Positions 14,981 through 24,103 are shown, counted from the stretch's first letter. The stretch: DNA of 64,000 nt from Marinobacter lipolyticus SM19 (GCF_000397065.2 NZ_KE007306.1:1238687-1302686); one strand, 5' to 3'. Program-made: numbers and translations. Notes: generated by a model not told the origin, from the letters alone.

Positions 14981-17431
14981 TTACGCAGGGTTGTGATCAA
15001 TCACTGTCTCCTTGTTACGGGCAAACTCGTCAAACGCAAAATCATCCACGGTGAGCATTTCCAGCACCACCGCTTCGTACTGCCGCATGAAGTCTGCTTC
15101 TTCCTTGGTATAGACACCGGCCTCCAGTGCCGCCTCGAAACGCTCTTCCGGGTGCAATGCGGTCATTGGCAACTCACCCTTCGCATAGGCCTTGGTGACC
15201 TTGCGGTAGAGCTGTTCAGCCTTGTCATAATCCTTCAGCAGACCGTTGTAGCGAGCCAGCGGATTTTCCACTTTGCCTTCACCATCGGTGGTCCAGGTGC
15301 TGGCGATCAACTTGCCACGGATTGGCGTGTCGGTGGACATCGCACGAGCCAGACTACGCGACAGGTCATCATGGGGAGCGTCCCAGTGGCGACCAAGTGG
15401 CATGGTCACTGCACGCAAAGCCGCTGCAACCGGACGATTCGGCAAGTTCTGCAGGAATTCGTCGAGCGCGTTTTCGGTGCGGTGAAGCAGTAGTCCCAGA
15501 CTGTATTCCATCACTTCCCTCTCACCTTCCACCGGCTGGGTTTCGTGCCAGTTTTTCAGCACCATGGACGCCAGATACAGATTGGAAAGCATGTCACCGA
15601 GTCGCGCGGAGATCAGCTCGCGCATTTTCAGTTCGCTACCGAGGGTGGTCATGGCCGCATCACCACACAGACCAAAGGCGGCGCTGAAGCGGGCAACGGC
15701 CTGCGCGTACTTGCGGCTAGCGCTGTCGAACGGAACATCCGCACGCCCTATTCCGAGGGCCTGAGTAAAGGCACGGGCGGCATTACCGAAGATCAGGCCG
15801 GCGTGACCGAAGAAGGCATCATCGAACGCCTCGATGTCATCATTGTCCTTCGCAGCCAGCTCCTTGAGCACGTATGGATGACAACGGATCGCGCCCTGAC
15901 CGAAGATCATCAGGCTGCGGGTCATGATGTTGGCGCCTTCCACGGTGATGGAAACCGCGGCACCACTGAAGCCGATACCAAGATAGTTACGAGGTCCAAG
16001 AGTCACCGTCTTGCCGCCGTGAACATCCATGGCATCGGTCAACACACTGCGCTGGAATTCGGTCAGGTGGTACTTGAGGATCGCCGATGGCACCGCAGGC
16101 TTCTCGCCCTTGTCGATCATGTTGGCGGTGTGGTTTACCGCCGCCTGGGCAATGTAGGTCTTGGCGGCAATCCGCGCCAGTGGTTCCTGCACCCCTTCCA
16201 TATCCGCTACCGGGGTATTGAACTGACGACGAATCCGGGTGAAGCCACCCGCCGTACCTACGGCGTAGGCCGCAGCACCGGCCGCACCGGACGGCAGGGT
16301 GATACAGCGCCCCACGGACAAGCATTCAACCAGCATACGCCAGCCCTGACCGGCCATTTCCTGACCACCGATAATGTAATCCAGCGGGATGAAGACATCC
16401 TTGCCCTTGATCGGGCCATTCAGGAACGGATGGCCAATGGGGCAATGCCGGCGACCGATTTCCATACCCTTGGTGTCACGGGGAATCAACGCACAGGTGA
16501 TGCCGTAGTCTTCCTTATCACCCAGCAATCCATCCGGGTCGAACATACGGAACGCCAACCCTACCACGGTGGCAATCGGCGCCAGGGTAATCCAGCGTTT
16601 CTCGAAGTTGAGCCGGATGCCCAGCACTTCCTTACCGTCTACTTCCTGCTTGCAGACAATACCGGTGTCCGGCAGAGACGTGGCATCAGAACCGGCCCGA
16701 GGACCGGTCAAACCGAAGCAGGGAATCTCACGGCCGTCCGCCAGACGCGGCAAATAATGGTTTTTCTGCTCGTCGGTACCGTACTTGACCAGCAATTCAC
16801 CCGGGCCGAGGGAGTTCGGCACACCGACGGACACCATCAACATTTCGTTGGCCGCCAGCTTCTGCAGTACCGCAGTCTGGGCCTTGGCAGAAAAGTGCAG
16901 TCCGCCATACTCCTTCGGAATAATCATACCGAAGAATTTCTCTTTCTTGAGAAAATCCCACAATTCTTTCGGCAGGTCAGCACGCTCGACCGCCACGTCC
17001 CAGGCATTACACATGGAGATGGCCTGGGTACACTGGTTATCCACGAATGCCTGCTCTTCATCACTCAGGCCAGTGTTGCGATTGATCAACAGGTTGTGCC
17101 AATCGGGCTGACCGGTAAACAGCTCACCATCCCAGCCCACGGTGCCCGCTTCGAGAGCAACCTTCTCAGTCTCGGAGACTTTCGGTGCCACTTTCTTGAA
17201 CATGGCGAATATGCGCGGTGTCAGCCAGTTTTTGCGAAACCCTGGCAGCCCGGCTGCGGCGGTCACGCCGGCACCGATAAACAGGATCAGCGCGAGGGTT
17301 CCGGAGGCGAAAATCAGGGATATCAACCCGACCACCACCATCACACCAATGGCCGGTTTGGCACCGGACTCCCGGCGCATCACGGTCAACAGACCGGCCA
17401 CCGCAATCACGAACAGAATGAAAGTCATCAT
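14981..17431 (-). CDS. fadE: Long-chain acyl-CoA dehydrogenase
   Basis: At 816 residues with hydrophobic N-terminal segments (MMTFILFVIAVAGLLTVM and GLISLIFASGTLALILFIGAG), this matches the large FadE of gammaproteobacteria, the FAD-dependent first step of beta-oxidation. The ACD domain is recognisable in GMIIPKEYGGL, CFGLTGPRAGSDA and the C-terminal GANIMTRSLMIFGQGA. Two adjacent ATG codons (17431 and 17428) are equally plausible starts. A very long open frame on the opposite strand (15545-17458) is a shadow. The gene is followed by crcB. Confidence 0.95.
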   Translation of the reverse strand: MMTFILFVIAVAGLLTVMRRESGAKPAIGVMVVVGLISLIFASGTLALILFIGAGVTAAAGLPGFRKNWLTPRIFAMFKKVAPKVSETEKVALEAGTVGWDGELFTGQPDWHNLLINRNTGLSDEEQAFVDNQCTQAISMCNAWDVAVERADLPKELWDFLKKEKFFGMIIPKEYGGLHFSAKAQTAVLQKLAANEMLMVSVGVPNSLGPGELLVKYGTDEQKNHYLPRLADGREIPCFGLTGPRAGSDATSLPDTGIVCKQEVDGKEVLGIRLNFEKRWITLAPIATVVGLAFRMFDPDGLLGDKEDYGITCALIPRDTKGMEIGRRHCPIGHPFLNGPIKGKDVFIPLDYIIGGQEMAGQGWRMLVECLSVGRCITLPSGAAGAAAYAVGTAGGFTRIRRQFNTPVADMEGVQEPLARIAAKTYIAQAAVNHTANMIDKGEKPAVPSAILKYHLTEFQRSVLTDAMDVHGGKTVTLGPRNYLGIGFSGAAVSITVEGANIMTRSLMIFGQGAIRCHPYVLKELAAKDNDDIEAFDDAFFGHAGLIFGNAARAFTQALGIGRADVPFDSASRKYAQAVARFSAAFGLCGDAAMTTLGSELKMRELISARLGDMLSNLYLASMVLKNWHETQPVEGEREVMEYSLGLLLHRTENALDEFLQNLPNRPVAAALRAVTMPLGRHWDAPHDDLSRSLARAMSTDTPIRGKLIASTWTTDGEGKVENPLARYNGLLKDYDKAEQLYRKVTKAYAKGELPMTALHPEERFEAALEAGVYTKEEADFMRQYEAVVLEMLTVDDFAFDEFARNKETVIDHNPA

Positions 17432-17530
17432 AGGGTCTCTCTGTCATTCATGGATTGAATATCGAAGACTACATTTCGTTACGTTCAAGGTAACCGATCA
17501 GATGATTCCTCGCCAGTAATCACATCATGA

Positions 17531-20392
17531 TCAGGCAGTTACAATCACACGAATACCTTCCAACGACAGGCTGGCCTGCGTGAGTGCCGATTTCGCCGCC
17601 TCGAACTGGTCCCGGAAAAATCCGATTTCTTCGTCCCGGATCGCCGGGTTCACTTTCCCCAGCGCCTCAAGGCGACGGATTTCCGGCTCAAACACGCGAC
17701 TCAACTGCTCAAGCGCTTTCTCACGCATCGGTTCCAGGTGAGGATCTGCCAGCCTCTCGGCATGATCAACCAGGGTCTCCACCTGCGGCCGGATTTGCGG
17801 CACTATCGCCTGCGCAGTGCGACGGCGGATATTGGAGCAGAGATCGTTCAGGCGATCATGGGGCAACGCGGCAGACAAATCGCGACCATTGACGTCCACC
17901 AGCAACCGCAGCGGCGACACCGGCAGGTAGCGTGACAACTGCAGGGACTCCGGCGCCGGACAGTGCACCGTGAACAAGGCCTCCAGCAACAACGTACCTG
18001 CAGGCAGGGCCTTGACCGAGAGACTGGCGAGCGCGGCCTTACCGAGGCCGGAGCTGGTTACCGAGTCCATCACGCCGGTCACCAGCGGGTGCTCCCAGCT
18101 CATGAATGCCATGTCTTCGCGCTCGAGTGCCTGCTGGCGGCTCCAGGTGACCGTCAGACCGTCTTCGGGCAACTCGGACACATGTCCGGCATGGTATTGT
18201 TCTCCGGGCTTGAGCACATCCGCATGCTCGGAATGATCTTCCATATCCACGCCGAGGATATCGAACGCTTCCACCATGTAATCCCGCACTTCGGCGGAGC
18301 CTTCTTCCTCTTCGATCTGTTTGATCAGATCGGTCGCCACGTCACGGCGACAGGAATTCATCTCAATCAATGCATCACGGCCATTCTGCAACAGCGTGCG
18401 CAGACGGTCGGCTTCCGTTCTGGAGTCCGTTACCACGGTGTCCAACTCTGAAGATTCACCATCCACCACACGCTGCCAGTCTTCCTGCACATCACCCTGG
18501 ACCGCCACACCAACGGAACAGCTTTCATTGAAGGCATTGAGTCCCTCATGGAACCAACGGAACTGGGCTTCCTGGACCGTGCCTTCCAGGTACGGAATAT
18601 GAATATCGATGGTGTCGGACTGACCAATACGATCGAGCCGCCCGATGCGCTGTTCCAGCAGGTCGGGGTTCGCCGGCAGGTCAAACAGCACCAGGTGGTG
18701 GGCAAACTGGAAGTTGCGCCCTTCACTGCCGATCTCGGAGCAAATCAGTGCCTGTGCGCCCTGCTCGGTGTCCGAGAAATAAGCCGCCGCCCGGTCCCGC
18801 TCGATCAGGCTCAGGTGTTCGTGAAACGCGGCACTGCGGATACCGGCCCGCAGTTGCAGATAACGCTCCAGCGCCATGGCAGTACTGGCGTGAGCGCAGA
18901 TTACCACCACTTTGGCCGGTTTCAGGCTGGCCAGGGTTTTCTCCAGCCAATTAACCCGTGGGTCTTCCGCCAGCCACTGTTCCTCGTCAAGCGCACGCTC
19001 AGGCGTCAGGTTGACCAGCCCAAACCGGTGGGACTGATAGCTGTCGGGACAGGGCATGGGGACCGGCAGGGCGCGCCGCTCGGGAAAGCCCTGAATGGCG
19101 GCGCGGGTGTTGCGGAACAGCACGCGACCGGTACCGTGGCGATCCAGCAGGGCATCAATGATGGCCTGTTGTGGTTCGGCCGCCTTTTCCAGAACCGTCA
19201 GCTCGTCACCCAACCAGTTCTCCAGGGCGGACCGATCGTCCGGTGGCAGCCTGTCACCGTGATCTTGTAAGCGGCGCACCACAGCATTGATGGCTTCGTA
19301 TTGCTGCTCTTCCTCGCGGAAAACGTCCAGATCGTGGAAACGAGCGGGATCCAACAGGCGTAGGCGGGCAAAATGACTGGCAACACCTACCTGCTCCGGT
19401 GTTGCTGTCAGAAGCAACAGACCCCGGCTGGCCGCCGACAGATCTTCCACCAACCGGTATTCCGGACTCACCTGGTCGGGACTCCAGGCCAGATGGTGGG
19501 CCTCGTCCACCACCATCAGGTCCCAGCCGGCCGCTACGGCGTCCTTTTCGGCCTGCGGGCTGGACTTCAGGAAATCGAGGCTGCACAGCACCAGTTGATC
19601 GCTTTCAAACGGATTGACCGAAAACGCATCTCCGAACACCTTGTTTACCAGCGCGTCGACGTCGTCTTCGCTTTCGGCCAGCGCGTCGTACCGGCTCTGA
19701 TCAATAATGGAGAAACGCAGGTTGAAACGCCGCAACATTTCCACCAGCCACTGGTGAATCAGTGAATCCGGCACCACGATCAACGCCCGCTTTGCGCGAC
19801 CAGTGTGCAGCTGGTAGTGAAGGATCAGACCCGCTTCAATGGTTTTGCCAAGGCCTACCTCATCGGCCAGCAACACCCTGGGGGCATGGCGACTGGCAAC
19901 CTCATGGGCAATGTAGATCTGGTGAGGCAGATGCTGGGTGCGCGCCCCGATCAGGCCCTGGGCGGCGGATGCCCGCAGACGCTCCTGATGCTGCAGTGTT
20001 GCAACGCGAAGCCGGAAGGCGCCGTTGCGGTCAAACTGACCGGCAAAAAGACGTTGGTGCGGTGCCGAGAAGTTCACCGAGCTGCTCAGCTTGACCTCGG
20101 AGATCTGCTGGATGCTTTCACCATCGTCTGCGTGGTACATCAGGACGCCTCCCAGATCCTCCACCTCCTGTACGGTAAAGCGATCACCATCGAACGTCTC
20201 GATCTCTTCACCGACCTGATAAATGATCCGGGACAGGGGCGCATTATCAATGGCGTAGGTGCGCTCTTCGTCGGCTGCCGGGAACCCGAGGGTGACCCGA
20301 CGTCCCGAGATATCGGTGACAATTCCAAGCCCGAGCCCGGTATCGCTGTGGCTGACCCAGCGCTGGCCGATGACAAAATCCGATGCGTCCAA
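17531..20392 (-). CDS. rapA: RNA polymerase-associated SWI2/SNF2 ATPase RapA
   Basis: The protein begins DASDFVIGQRWVSHSDTGLG, matching the N-terminal Tudor-like region of RapA. It then has the Swi2/Snf2 helicase core with Walker A DEVGLGKTIEAG, Walker B DEAHHL, TATPEQ and GSEGRNFQFAHHL, and the RapA C-terminal domain. RapA binds core RNA polymerase and recycles it after transcription under salt stress. No ATG fits. I placed the start at a TTG (20390-20392) with GGAGG four bases upstream; an upstream TTG at 20413 would add seven residues. The length of about 953 residues is close to E. coli RapA (968). Confidence 0.93.
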   Translation of the reverse strand: MDASDFVIGQRWVSHSDTGLGLGIVTDISGRRVTLGFPAADEERTYAIDNAPLSRIIYQVGEEIETFDGDRFTVQEVEDLGGVLMYHADDGESIQQISEVKLSSSVNFSAPHQRLFAGQFDRNGAFRLRVATLQHQERLRASAAQGLIGARTQHLPHQIYIAHEVASRHAPRVLLADEVGLGKTIEAGLILHYQLHTGRAKRALIVVPDSLIHQWLVEMLRRFNLRFSIIDQSRYDALAESEDDVDALVNKVFGDAFSVNPFESDQLVLCSLDFLKSSPQAEKDAVAAGWDLMVVDEAHHLAWSPDQVSPEYRLVEDLSAASRGLLLLTATPEQVGVASHFARLRLLDPARFHDLDVFREEEQQYEAINAVVRRLQDHGDRLPPDDRSALENWLGDELTVLEKAAEPQQAIIDALLDRHGTGRVLFRNTRAAIQGFPERRALPVPMPCPDSYQSHRFGLVNLTPERALDEEQWLAEDPRVNWLEKTLASLKPAKVVVICAHASTAMALERYLQLRAGIRSAAFHEHLSLIERDRAAAYFSDTEQGAQALICSEIGSEGRNFQFAHHLVLFDLPANPDLLEQRIGRLDRIGQSDTIDIHIPYLEGTVQEAQFRWFHEGLNAFNESCSVGVAVQGDVQEDWQRVVDGESSELDTVVTDSRTEADRLRTLLQNGRDALIEMNSCRRDVATDLIKQIEEEEGSAEVRDYMVEAFDILGVDMEDHSEHADVLKPGEQYHAGHVSELPEDGLTVTWSRQQALEREDMAFMSWEHPLVTGVMDSVTSSGLGKAALASLSVKALPAGTLLLEALFTVHCPAPESLQLSRYLPVSPLRLLVDVNGRDLSAALPHDRLNDLCSNIRRRTAQAIVPQIRPQVETLVDHAERLADPHLEPMREKALEQLSRVFEPEIRRLEALGKVNPAIRDEEIGFFRDQFEAAKSALTQASLSLEGIRVIVTA

Positions 20393-20452
20393 GAAACCTC
20401 CGTCGCGTTTCAATTCAGGGTGTCTGTAAAGTCGTTGTTTCTGTCAGTGCCA

Positions 20453-21211
20453 TTACTTCAGTTGCTTGTAGTCTGCACCACTCTCACGCACCCAGTATGC
20501 TGCCGCGCCACACACCGCCGCCGGCACCACTACCAGGTTCAGCACCGGCACCATGGCAGCCAGGGCCACCGGCAACCCGAAACCGAAGGCAGACAACCGG
20601 GTATCGCCCAACAGCTTGCGTAACGCGGGAAAGCTGACCTTGTGATTGTCCGCCGGGTAATCCACGTACTGCAGCGCCATCATCCAGCTGTTAAAGAGGA
20701 ACCACAGCACCGCAGCCACCAGATTCACCACCGGAATCAGCCCGAGGATCAACAGGCCGATGGCCCGCGGCAGGTAGTAAAGAATCTTCTGCACTTCCCG
20801 CCACAGGGCACGGGGGATATCACGGATGATCTGGCCCCAGCCATCGTCCGTGCTGACCTCCTGGCCAGTGAGATGCTTCTCCGTCAGTTCCGCCAGATAA
20901 CCATAGAAGGGCGACCCGATCAGGTTTGCCAGAATGACAAACCCATAGGCCAACATCAGCAGAATCACCACGCCGTATAGGATCCAGAACAGCCAATCCA
21001 GGCTCTGCAACCAGGCCCAGTCCGGCAACCAGCCCATGGCGGCTGCGATCATGGCGGCAAACAATTCAGCGAGAAAATAAAACAGCAGACCAAACAGCAG
21101 GATATTGATAATCAAGGGAATAATGACGAACAAGCGCAGACCAGGCTGTCTGATCAACCTGAAACCTTCACCGAGGTAGCCCAGGCCACGAAAAAAGTTT
21201 CCCTTCAACAT
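20453..21211 (-). CDS. cysZ: Sulfate transporter CysZ
   Basis: The 252-residue membrane protein has the EI24/CysZ pattern: GFRLIRQPGLRLFVIIPLIIN, NLIGSPFYGYLAE, WREVQKILYYLPRAIGLLIL, LWFLFNSWMMALQYVDYPADN and PVLNLVVVPAAVCGAAAYWV, each closely matching E. coli CysZ blocks. CysZ imports sulfate for cysteine synthesis. The ATG at 21211 was chosen because GGAGG lies 11 bases before it; the ATG nine bases upstream is only two bases from the same Shine-Dalgarno. A longer frame to 21364 is not supported. No cys biosynthesis genes are adjacent. Confidence 0.9.
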   Translation of the reverse strand: MLKGNFFRGLGYLGEGFRLIRQPGLRLFVIIPLIINILLFGLLFYFLAELFAAMIAAAMGWLPDWAWLQSLDWLFWILYGVVILLMLAYGFVILANLIGSPFYGYLAELTEKHLTGQEVSTDDGWGQIIRDIPRALWREVQKILYYLPRAIGLLILGLIPVVNLVAAVLWFLFNSWMMALQYVDYPADNHKVSFPALRKLLGDTRLSAFGFGLPVALAAMVPVLNLVVVPAAVCGAAAYWVRESGADYKQLK

Positions 21212-21286
21212 AGGTGGCATTACCTCCGCTTTAATGACAGTGACGGGGCGCAAAGCATACCATGTTGCCACACTTACCACAGCCCG

Positions 21287-21691
21287 ATGAGGCCCCGAAT
21301 TCCACCGATGGACACACACAAAGGCCGCCTTGAACAGATTCTCGATTGCCGCCCTCTGTGGCAACTGGCGTTATTCATATCCGTCATCGCCATCCTTTAC
21401 CTGGCCACCACCAGTCAGCCTTACCCGCTGCCGTCGTCCCCAAATGACAAAATCAATCATCTGATTGCCTTTACCGAGCTGACCATTCTCGCTCGATTGG
21501 GCTGGCCCCGCATGCCGGGTATATGGCTGGTTGCTGGGCTGTGTCTGTACGGCCTGGCGATTGAACTGGTGCAATCCCAACTGCCCTATCGCGAGTTTTC
21601 CATGGCAGATCTGATCGCAGACGCTGCAGGCATTGCGATTGGCCTGCTGCCCTGGCCGGGTTTAAGACGGGGAGTCCGCACTCCCGAGTAG
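21287..21691 (+). CDS. VanZ-like membrane protein
   Basis: A short protein of 127-134 residues with three or four hydrophobic segments (LALFISVIAILYLATT, IWLVAGLCLYGLAIELVQ, ADLIADAAGIAIGLLPW). DKINHLIAFTELTILA and the acidic/Gln motif IELVQSQLPYREFSMADLIAD are characteristic of VanZ-like proteins. Their role is unclear; VanZ itself affects teicoplanin sensitivity, which does not transfer to Gram-negative homologues. The start is uncertain between ATG 21287 and ATG 21308; neither has a strong ribosome site. It diverges from cysZ. Confidence 0.75.
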   Translation: MRPRIPPMDTHKGRLEQILDCRPLWQLALFISVIAILYLATTSQPYPLPSSPNDKINHLIAFTELTILARLGWPRMPGIWLVAGLCLYGLAIELVQSQLPYREFSMADLIADAAGIAIGLLPWPGLRRGVRTPE

Positions 21692-21731
21692 GCCAGGGAG
21701 ATGGATGTGAGATTTCCCCTCAGGATCATGT

Positions 21732-21779
21732 GCGATATTTCCTACGCAGGCGTAAGCCCTTACGGAAATATCGCGTAAG
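21732..21779. promoter_or_regulatory. Nested palindromes upstream of the CsrB-like RNA (candidate activator site)
   Basis: Perfect 11-base arms GCGATATTTCC (21732-21742) and GGAAATATCGC (21764-21774) enclose the palindromes TACG-CAGG-CGTA (21743-21754) and CGTAAG-CC-CTTACG (21751-21764). A further CGTAAG lies at 21774-21779. GTAAG/CTTAC half-sites resemble the GacA/UvrY box TGTAAG-N6-CTTACA, though the spacer here is two bases. It lies about 140-180 bases before the RNA start. No T run follows, so it is unlikely to terminate the VanZ-like gene. Confidence 0.4.
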
Positions 21780-21899
21780 TGCTCCGACAAGCAAACCCAA
21801 GGCAAAACCCAACATGCTGTTTTTACTTGGTTAAACAAAAGCGTTAAATATATGACATCTAATGGACAGGCATATGTCACAAGTTTGTCAGACCAGGCT

Positions 21900-21908
21900 T
21901 GGTATAGT
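21900..21908 (+). promoter_or_regulatory. Extended -10 promoter of the CsrB-like RNA
   Basis: TGG-TATAGT fits an extended -10 element (TGn-TATAAT). No good -35 hexamer sits 17 bases upstream; TTGTCA is 12 bases away. This pattern fits an activator-dependent promoter. Transcription would begin near 21914-21916. Confidence 0.5.
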
Positions 21909-21913
21909 GAATT

Positions 21914-22145
21914 CGTCAAGGATGACAGGGAAATGGAAGACGCACAGGACGCACCCCGGCAAATGGACGCAGGGAGAGGCAGGGATACATGGACGCCTCG
22001 CTTAAAGGATAATTATCTGGAACGCTGGCTAGGATGCTGGCACCACGGAGTGGATCAAGGATAACGCAACACGGCAGTTGCAAATTTCGCAAGGACGCGA
22101 CGACCTGTTCCGAAAAAGGGCAGCCTGAGGGTTGCCCTTTCTTTT
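21914..22145 (+). ncRNA. CsrB/RsmZ-type CsrA-sequestering small RNA
   Basis: The 455 bases between the VanZ-like gene and the convergent methyltransferase gene hold no convincing protein gene. Between 21920 and 22095 I count 15 GGA trinucleotides, where about three are expected by chance. Many sit in ARGGA contexts (AAGGAT, AGGGAT, ACAGGAC), and the first is in the loop of a perfect GTCA-AGGA-TGAC hairpin (21915-21926), the preferred CsrA/RsmA site. An extended -10 precedes it and an intrinsic terminator ends it, for a length of about 230 bases. By analogy with CsrB, CsrC, RsmY and RsmZ it should titrate CsrA and relieve post-transcriptional repression, probably under a GacS/GacA-type two-component system; neither csrA nor gacA is in the window. 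Confidence 0.85.
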
Positions 22146-22146
22146 T
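22115..22146 (+). terminator. Rho-independent terminator of the CsrB-like RNA
   Basis: AAAGGGCA (22115-22122) pairs with TGCCCTTT (22133-22140), with further pairing inside, and is followed by CTTTTTCT. It also lies at the end of the convergent methyltransferase gene. Confidence 0.9.
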
Positions 22147-22812
22147 CTATGCTCCCGGCAACCCGTCCACCAGATAAATCCGGACCTGATTGAATTCCTC
22201 GAATTCGTTGAGATCCGGCCAAGTCCGACCCTCAATCACCGTTTGACGCTGGTACCGCTCGTCCCCCAGGTTCTTGACCCGAGAATCCGCAAGCAGCACC
22301 TGGGGGGCGGCGGCGTGAAATGCCTGCAACAACGGCTTGTTTTCCGGATCGTAGAGCACGTCCGCCGCCGTCACCATGTCGATGCCTTCCGGCTTTGCAT
22401 GCCAGTCTCCACACAGGGTCACTGCAACGTTGTTCAGCCGCGCATTGGCAGTAGCGGCATCCAGTGCAGCCGGGTCAAAGTCGCAGGCAATGGCTTCAGC
22501 CGCGCCAGCCATGGCCGCGGCGATCGCCACCACACCAGAGCCAGAACCAAAATCCAGCACCCGTTTACCAGCCACCCGGTGTGGATTTGCCAGGATCCAG
22601 GCCGCCAACACCTGGCCACTCGCCCAACAAAACGACCAGTAAGCGGGCTCCGCCACCACAGCCTGCGCCTCATCATGACTCAGCGGCCCGTCCAGCACCG
22701 AGGGGTCGAACAGGTAGAGGGCGATTTGCGGACACCCAGCCGGTCGGGTAACCGCCACTCGTCCACGACTGAGGGTCTTCTGAAGGTGGTGATTGAGTAC
22801 ATCCTCGTTCAT
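22147..22812 (-). CDS. Class I SAM-dependent methyltransferase (ETFB lysine methyltransferase-like)
   Basis: A 221-residue Rossmann methyltransferase with motif I VLDFGSGSGVVAIAAA, an acidic CDFDP at the end of strand 2, and ADVLYD, which matches the DxxY motif of the lysine-methyltransferase group related to METTL20/nicotinamide N-methyltransferase-like proteins. It may methylate electron-transfer flavoprotein beta or another protein; this is inference. The start at ATG 22812 has GGAG five bases upstream, better than the GTG three bases earlier. It diverges from selU. Confidence 0.8.
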   Translation of the reverse strand: MNEDVLNHHLQKTLSRGRVAVTRPAGCPQIALYLFDPSVLDGPLSHDEAQAVVAEPAYWSFCWASGQVLAAWILANPHRVAGKRVLDFGSGSGVVAIAAAMAGAAEAIACDFDPAALDAATANARLNNVAVTLCGDWHAKPEGIDMVTAADVLYDPENKPLLQAFHAAAPQVLLADSRVKNLGDERYQRQTVIEGRTWPDLNEFEEFNQVRIYLVDGLPGA

Positions 22813-22948
22813 CACTACTCCGGTGTCACTGGTTAGGAAAGCGCGGTATTGTAGCCTGCGTCAGTCGACAGCCACACCAATATGCGAGCAAAAAAACACG
22901 GTCTTCGCTATACTGCTGCGACACTTTTCCCATGACCCAGACGCTGAA

Positions 22949-24040
22949 ATGGCCTCCAGACCCGATACCGACGATTACCTGTCTCTGTTCCTGAACGACA
23001 CCCCGATGATGGACGTCCGCGCCCCGACGGAGTTCAGCAAGGGCAGCTTCCCCAGTGCGGAAAATGCCCCGCTGATGAACGATGAGGAGCGTCACCGGGT
23101 CGGTATCTGCTACAAGGAAAAGGGGCAGGACAAGGCCATTGAACTGGGCCATCAACTGGTGTCCGGCGACATCAAGGCCCAGCGCATTGAAGCCTGGAAG
23201 CGCTTCATTGCCAGCCACCCCGAGGGTTACCTGTTCTGTTTCCGGGGCGGGTTGCGATCACGCCTGACCCAGCAATGGATCAAGGAAGCAGGCATCAATT
23301 ACCCGTTGGTCAAAGGCGGCTATAAAGCACTGCGCCGCTTCCTGATCGACAGCCTGGAGTCCCTGATCGCCTCCTCCGAGTTTCGAATCCTCAGCGGCCG
23401 GACCGGGACCGGCAAGACCCGGGTGCTGCAGCAATTGCCCAACCCCGTGGATCTGGAAGGTCTGGCCAACCATCGCGGTTCCAGTTTCGGGCGCCAGGTT
23501 ACGCCCCAACCCTCCCAGATCGATTTCGAGAACCGTCTGGCGGTTGCCATGCTCAAGGCCACCCACCACCTTGGTGGCCCGATTTACCTGGAGGATGAAA
23601 GCCGGCTTGTGGGACGCTGTGCCCTGCCGGAAAGCCTCCGGCAGCGGATGTCGGAAGCGCCACTGATGGTACTGGAACAGCCAATGTCCGAGCGGATAAC
23701 CATTATCAGGCAAGACTATGTGGAAAACATGCTCGCCGACTATACTGCTCGGGATGGCGGGGTAGCCGGTTGGCTGAACTTCCATGATTACCTGCTGAGT
23801 GCCCTGGATCGAATCCGTAAACGCCTGGGCGGGGAGCGCCACCAACATCTGCGAATGCTGATGACGGATGCGCTGGACCGACAGCAGGACAACGGCGACC
23901 TTGGTGGTCACGACCGCTGGATACAGGCATTGCTGGAAGACTATTACGACCCGATGTACGACTATCAATTGAGTCAGAAGAAGGGGCGGATGGTGGTCCA
24001 GGGCAGTCCGGCTACCATTGTTGACTGGGCCAATCGCTAA
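22949..24040 (+). CDS. selU: tRNA 2-selenouridine synthase
   Basis: A 363-residue protein with an N-terminal rhodanese domain whose catalytic Cys is in YLFCFRGG at residue 97, the same position as in E. coli SelU (MnmH). A P-loop (SGRTGTGKT) follows. The enzyme geranylates and then selenates 2-thiouridine at the tRNA wobble position using selenophosphate. The start at 22949 gives MASRPDTDDYLSLFLND; the frame extends upstream to 22793, but those 52 residues overlap the divergent methyltransferase start and do not match the family. No selD is in the window. Confidence 0.93.
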   Translation: MASRPDTDDYLSLFLNDTPMMDVRAPTEFSKGSFPSAENAPLMNDEERHRVGICYKEKGQDKAIELGHQLVSGDIKAQRIEAWKRFIASHPEGYLFCFRGGLRSRLTQQWIKEAGINYPLVKGGYKALRRFLIDSLESLIASSEFRILSGRTGTGKTRVLQQLPNPVDLEGLANHRGSSFGRQVTPQPSQIDFENRLAVAMLKATHHLGGPIYLEDESRLVGRCALPESLRQRMSEAPLMVLEQPMSERITIIRQDYVENMLADYTARDGGVAGWLNFHDYLLSALDRIRKRLGGERHQHLRMLMTDALDRQQDNGDLGGHDRWIQALLEDYYDPMYDYQLSQKKGRMVVQGSPATIVDWANR

Positions 24041-24103
24041 TCGGTTTCGTAGGGAAACCTGAATAACCACCTGAAAAACTAACCAAGAACAAGGAGTCGC
24101 CTG

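Noticed and set aside
15545..17458. A 637-codon open frame opposite fadE
   Set aside because: It mirrors the codon bias of fadE on the other strand, has no recognisable domain, and fadE is unambiguous.
21852..22064. A 70-codon open frame overlapping the small RNA
   Set aside because: It has no ribosome site, its composition follows the repeated GGA motifs, and it starts before the promoter of the RNA.
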